NCBI GenBank assembly: GCA_046153875.1
Contig: JBJXFE010000073.1
Span: 75,873 to 139,872 of the forward strand
Source: JBJXFE01 sp046153875
GTDB lineage: Bacteria > Planctomycetota > Phycisphaerae > Phycisphaerales > UBA1924
Length of the DNA stretch: 64,000 nt
Direction of reading: 5' to 3'
Shown: one piece after another, positions 61,118 through 64,000 of the stretch
Layout: every line of letters begins with the position of its first letter
How positions within the stretch are numbered: the first letter of the stretch is position 1
Notes under the pieces: model-generated
The model's database searches: none
The model's input: only the letters and a program-made list of their open reading frames with translations
Told to the model about the DNA's origin: nothing
Translations under genes and position numbers: made by a program

Positions 61118-62305
61118 CTACAACCCGACCTCGCGGCGGACCTCGTCCACCTCCACGGGCTGGCCCGACGCCGACGCCCGGCGCACGCTCTCCATCACGC
61201 AGAACGTGTCGATGCCCTCTTCGAGCTCCGGCGATGTCGGCACGCCGTCGATCAGCGCCGCGGCAAACGCCTCGGCGTAGTGCGCAAACTCGCCGTAGTG
61301 CATCCCGTGGACCTCGTTGTTGAAGTAGAACTCGCGCCCCGCGTACAGGCAGTCCTCCGTGATCTCCGCGAGCGCGCTGGGCTTGAACCCGACCGCCCCC
61401 CCTTCGTCTCTCCGTCTCTCAGTCTCTTCGTCTCTCCCCCCCGTGTGCACGTACCGCATGTCGTGGTACTGGGCCAGGCTCGACCCTTCCGAGCCGTAGA
61501 GCATCAGCTCGATGCAGTTGCGCGCTGTGGGCAGCTCGTGCACGCCGTAGTGCCCCATCGCGCGCCCGAGCACTCCGTCCGCCGCTTCGACATTGACCGC
61601 GTAGATGTCGCGCCCGCTGAGCTGGTGCCCGCGCCCCAGCGCCGATGCGCCGCCCGTCGCCTGCACCCTGCGGATCGGGCCCAGGTACCACCGCAACAGG
61701 TCGATCGGGTGCGAAAGCCCGAGGAAGACCCAGTCCGTGTCTTTGGCTGCCCACGGGCTCTTGGCGTAGTACCAGTCCATGCGGTGGATGTAGTGGGCGT
61801 CGGCGAGCTCGACGCGCCCGATCTCGCCGCGCTCGAACGCCGCTCGCTGCCGCCGGAACGGCTCGAAGAACCGCGTGCTCTGCCCGACGAGCAGCCGCCG
61901 GCCCGTCCGCCGGCCCGTCTCCAGCACACGCCGCGCATCCGCGACGCTGTTCACCAGCGGCTTGGTGCAGATCACATCCTTGCCCGCCTCGAACGCGCGG
62001 CAGACGTGCTGCCCGTGCAGCGCATCGGGCGTGTAGATCGCCACGATCTCGACGTCCGGCCGGGCCAGCATCGCGTCGTAGTCCGTCGTGTAGAACAGCC
62101 CGGGCAGCTCGGCCCGCGACGCAGCGAGCTTCTCCTCGGAAAGGTCGCACCCCGCCACCGGGTACGCGCGGCTCGTCCGCGTCGAGAGCGCCACGAGCAG
62201 CGTCCGCCCCTCGTGCAGTCCGAGCACGCCGACGCCCTTGGCCTTCGGATGCCGCGCCGGCGTCACCACGGGAACCGTCCCGGGCACATGCTTGAGAAAC
62301 CCCAC
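61118..62305 (-). CDS. Gfo/Idh/MocA-family oxidoreductase
   Basis: 395 residues. The Rossmann half has VAGCDLSEEKLAAS, IVAIYTPDALHGQHV and DVICTKPLVNSVADA (EKP-like Lys at CTKP); the second half has the alpha/beta domain with GLSHPIDLLRWYLG. It oxidises or reduces a sugar or inositol with NAD(P). In the middle, GGRDEETERRRDEGGA is encoded by an 8-base repeat at 61405-61436 and seems inserted. GTG at 62305 has AAGGAGG upstream. Confidence 0.88.
   Translation of the reverse strand: MGFLKHVPGTVPVVTPARHPKAKGVGVLGLHEGRTLLVALSTRTSRAYPVAGCDLSEEKLAASRAELPGLFYTTDYDAMLARPDVEIVAIYTPDALHGQHVCRAFEAGKDVICTKPLVNSVADARRVLETGRRTGRRLLVGQSTRFFEPFRRQRAAFERGEIGRVELADAHYIHRMDWYYAKSPWAAKDTDWVFLGLSHPIDLLRWYLGPIRRVQATGGASALGRGHQLSGRDIYAVNVEAADGVLGRAMGHYGVHELPTARNCIELMLYGSEGSSLAQYHDMRYVHTGGRDEETERRRDEGGAVGFKPSALAEITEDCLYAGREFYFNNEVHGMHYGEFAHYAEAFAAALIDGVPTSPELEEGIDTFCVMESVRRASASGQPVEVDEVRREVGL
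61405..61436. repeat. Octad tandem-word island inside a gene
   Basis: CGTCTCTC CGTCTCTC AGTCTCTT CGTCTCTC, four 8-base units between C-runs, inside the Gfo/Idh/MocA gene. It encodes a charged Glu/Arg stretch foreign to the family. Confidence 0.65.
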
Positions 62306-62325
62306 GCCGAACCTCCTTCACACGC

Positions 62326-62814
62326 TCACGCCGCGCCGCCGCTCGACTCTTCTCCGTGGCCCTCCGCGGCCCTCCGTGTTGAACTCTTCTGCGCCAGAAA
62401 ATCCCGCAGGATCGCCGCGGCCGCCAGCGCGTCGCGTCTCGCCTTCTTCTGCCCGCGCGTCAACCCGCTCCGCGCCATGGTCCAGTCGGCCTCGCTCGTG
62501 GTCAGCCGCTCGTCCTGGAAGTGGATCGCCCGCCCGGTCCGCGCCGCGATCCGGGCCGCGAACGCGCGGACGACCTTCGCCCGCGGCCCCTCCGTGCCGT
62601 CCATGTTCATGGGAAGCCCGACGACGAGTTGCCCCGCCGAGCCCCCCCCGATCTGCTCATCGACCGCGCGGGCGATCGCGTCGAGCAGCGATTCGCCGTC
62701 GCGCTCCACAACCGCGACCTCCAGCACGCCGATCGGTGACGCGAGGCCCGTGACCACATCCCCGAGCGCCAGCCCGGTCCGCTTGTCACCGAGATCGATG
62801 GCCAAGTACCGCAC
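62326..62814 (-). CDS. ruvX: Holliday-junction resolvase-like RuvX (YqgF)
   Basis: 162 residues. RYLAIDLGDKRTGLALGD is the RNase H-like first strand with catalytic Asp; VVGLPMNMDGTEG and DERLTTSEAD (catalytic Glu) and the closing DALAAAAILRDFL complete the family pattern. It is linked to 16S rRNA maturation and DNA repair. The last 18 residues beyond ILRDFLAQ are encoded by a 10-base repeat at 62351-62380. GTG at 62814. Confidence 0.9.
   Translation of the reverse strand: MRYLAIDLGDKRTGLALGDVVTGLASPIGVLEVAVVERDGESLLDAIARAVDEQIGGGSAGQLVVGLPMNMDGTEGPRAKVVRAFAARIAARTGRAIHFQDERLTTSEADWTMARSGLTRGQKKARRDALAAAAILRDFLAQKSSTRRAAEGHGEESSGGAA
62351..62380. repeat. Decamer tandem-word island in the 3' end of ruvX
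   Basis: TCTCCGTGGC CCTCCGCGGC CCTCCGTGTT, three 10-base units, flanked by ACTCTTC on both sides. It supplies the non-conserved C-terminus of RuvX. Confidence 0.6.
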
Positions 62815-62923
62815 GGGCGATTGTTGAAGCGTCGAGACACCCGGGCCGAAGGCGGGTGCCACCGCTCGCCGCCCCGCGGCGCAGCGGTGGTTCAACTCCC
62901 ATCGCACGAAGCCACGCCGCTCA

Positions 62924-63448
62924 TCACTCCGAACCGAACGGCCTGAACCGGATGTTGCCCGGGTGGATGTCCGTCAGGCGCAGCCCATACTCGCGCTCCA
63001 GCGCCGCGATCACCCCCGCCGCCCGCGGCCAGTCCTCGCCGAACTGTTCCTGCTTCTCCGCGAGCCAGTCTTGCATGACCTCGGGCGGGAACTCCGGGGC
63101 CTCGGCCACCGGGTACGCCGATGCGAAATCGAGCACGAACGGCGGCTCGACGACGGTCATCTCGATCGCGAGGAGCGTGTCGGCGGAGTCGATGAGCTGC
63201 GGAACGCCGTGCCCGGCGATCCGCTCGACTCCGGCGAGCACCCGATAGGCGTGTAGTTCCCGGCGGTAGCGGGCGAACTGCCGGTTGATCTTCACGGCAG
63301 TCACTTCGACCGTCATCCACACCGACCCGTCATTGCCGGCACCGAGCTTGTGGGAGATCCGACGACCCCGGGCCGCGGTATACTGTTCGGCACGACGCTG
63401 AATGTTCTCATCACCGGGCAACAACGGTACGACCCCCGCACGCCACAA
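62924..63448 (-). CDS. Small protein-kinase-like protein
   Basis: Up to 174 residues. LGAGNDGSVWMTVEVTAVKI resembles a Gly-rich loop followed by the ATP-binding Lys, and LTDIHPGNIRF near the end resembles a catalytic-loop HxxxN. It lacks a full kinase C-lobe, so it may be a minimal or regulatory kinase fold. The start is not settled: no ATG or GTG is available, and TTG codons at 63448, 63424 and 63421 are the options. It overlaps the next gene at the start. Confidence 0.55.
   Translation of the reverse strand: MWRAGVVPLLPGDENIQRRAEQYTAARGRRISHKLGAGNDGSVWMTVEVTAVKINRQFARYRRELHAYRVLAGVERIAGHGVPQLIDSADTLLAIEMTVVEPPFVLDFASAYPVAEAPEFPPEVMQDWLAEKQEQFGEDWPRAAGVIAALEREYGLRLTDIHPGNIRFRPFGSE
63379..63384 (+). 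promoter_or_regulatory. Candidate -10 box
   Basis: TATACT about 18 bases before the ATG at 63402. No clear -35 element is found. A transcript starting here would have a very short leader. Confidence 0.3.
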
Positions 63449-63683
63449 CGGCTACTCGGCCGATGTGCGGTTGTACCTGATTCTCGCGGACGGCACACGC
63501 CTCCGGCCCGGGCAAGTGGGTCACGACAGGGTGATCTTCCGCGAGCCCGTGTCGTTGCCGCCGGGCCCGGCGACCGTTGAAGTCATTGTGGATGGGCAAC
63601 TTCACCGCCGCGACGTCACGCTCGCACCGCGGCCACACGCCGATACTTGCGTGCCGATCATCGAGCGAAACGGACGCCAGTGA
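63402..63683 (+). CDS. Small protein of unknown function
   Basis: 93 residues from ATG 63402, or 72 from GTG 63465. The core DVRLYLILADGTRLRPGQVG and RVIFREPVSLPPGPATVEV suggests one beta-sandwich domain. Its start overlaps that of the kinase-like gene on the other strand; the two may form a functional pair. No family known to me. Confidence 0.5.
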   Translation: MFSSPGNNGTTPARHNGYSADVRLYLILADGTRLRPGQVGHDRVIFREPVSLPPGPATVEVIVDGQLHRRDVTLAPRPHADTCVPIIERNGRQ

Positions 63684-63708
63684 TCGGCGGTAGTCCGAGT
63701 TGTCGGTC

Positions 63709-63877
63709 TCACGACGACTTCCACGGGGTTCGCGTGCTGGTGTCGCCCGCACGGTTCCACCCGCACTCCGGACATCCGCCCGTGAAGTCACCGCGGAGGT
63801 CGTAAGCACAAGGCGGGCACAATCCGCGCCGGCGTCGATGATGACGACGAACAGCAACTCCCGCCGTAAACAGACTA
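63709..63877 (-). pseudogene. Truncated zinc-ribbon membrane protein
   Basis: The frame reads RRHHRRRRGLCPPCAYDLRG and then GCPECGWNR to a stop at 63709, a planctomycete zinc-ribbon C-terminus that normally follows a membrane helix. Its expected upstream part is missing; at about 63878 the putative end of an insertion sequence begins. The gene is probably broken by that insertion. Confidence 0.55.
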
Positions 63878-64000
63878 GAGCCTATCCCGAAACCGTTGTC
63901 GAGCTGGCGCGTATGACTCTGCACGATGCTGAGACTCACGGACGAGCAGTTGGATTGGCTGGTGGAGCGTGTGCCTGATGCGCCGGTGAGCCCGCTGGGC
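63878..64000 (+). mobile_element. Left end of an IS5-like insertion sequence (partial)
   Basis: GAGCCTATCCCGAAACC at 63878-63894 looks like a terminal inverted repeat of IS5-family elements, and a transposase start follows at 63926. The right end lies beyond the window. The preceding CTAG/TA could be the target site. Confidence 0.5.
63926..64000 (+). CDS. IS5-family transposase N-terminus (partial)
   Basis: From the ATG at 63926 the first 25 codons read MLRLTDEQLDWLVERVP and continue to the window edge. LTDEQ followed by an amphipathic helix and a proline is the usual start of IS5-group DDE transposases. Only the N-terminus is visible. Confidence 0.55.
   Translation, partial: MLRLTDEQLDWLVERVPDAPVSPLG

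Noticed and set aside
1..64000. CRISPR array
   Set aside because: The tandem words have units of only 7-10 bases without spacers, and there are no cas genes.

Overview
The window is GC-rich bacterial chromosome, almost fully coding. Four secreted proteins end in paired GC-type dockerin repeats, and there are several two-Cys-pair zinc ribbons of a kind common in planctomycetes, a prepilin-like protein with an AFTLIELL leader, and a PVC-style sugar dehydrogenase. Together these point to a planctomycete, probably class Phycisphaerae. This is inferred from the proteins; no rRNA is present.

1-7 kb: an Mrp/ApbC ATPase that lacks the usual CxxC, an exported LTxxQ-like protein, a sugar-nucleotide epimerase, an exported protein of unknown function and a membrane-anchored EEP phosphoesterase. 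7-21.2 kb: one long minus-strand exopolysaccharide operon, read from GDP-mannose 3,5-epimerase (21.2 kb) through methyltransferase, glycosyltransferase, a VOC-FkbH fusion, acyl carrier protein, GNAT transferase, polysaccharide deacetylase, GT2, WcaF-like acetyltransferase, GT4 and Wzy-like polymerase to Wzx-like flippase (7.0 kb). Many junctions overlap by 1-4 bases. The FkbH-ACP-acyltransferase block suggests an acyl (glyceryl-like) decoration of the polymer.

21.4-25.6 kb: PAP phosphatase, a D12-class DNA methyltransferase, APS kinase and ATP sulfurylase, that is PAPS supply and PAP removal. 25.6-31.5 kb: two genes of unknown function and a tandem trio of dockerin proteins. 31.5-37.8 kb: HEAT-like protein and lipoprotein, heptosyltransferase-like GT9, tRNA-Ala(GGC) with promoter and terminator, MBL-fold hydrolase, cardiolipin synthase, DUF167 protein, zinc-ribbon protein. 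37.9-42 kb: an orphan beta-class DNA methyltransferase, two tandem SAM methyltransferases and two tandem clpP genes. 42-50 kb: metallophosphoesterase, YidC, FG-GAP protein, TPR-S41 protease and a HAF-repeat dockerin protein. 50-58.5 kb: RecQ, a membrane-DUF2071 fusion, aconitase and a LysR regulator. 58.5-64 kb: prepilin-like protein and sugar dehydrogenase whose start codons overlap, a heme-c lipoprotein, a Gfo/Idh/MocA oxidoreductase, RuvX, a small kinase-like protein, and the start of an IS5-like element that appears to break a zinc-ribbon gene.

The most unusual signals are: (i) the FkbH/ACP/GNAT module inside a polysaccharide operon; (ii) an in-frame second dockerin directly behind the TAG stop of a dockerin protein; and (iii) a scatter of unrelated short tandem-word islands with unit sizes of 7, 8, 9 and 10 bases, in gaps and inside genes, together with two hairpin (REP-like) elements.
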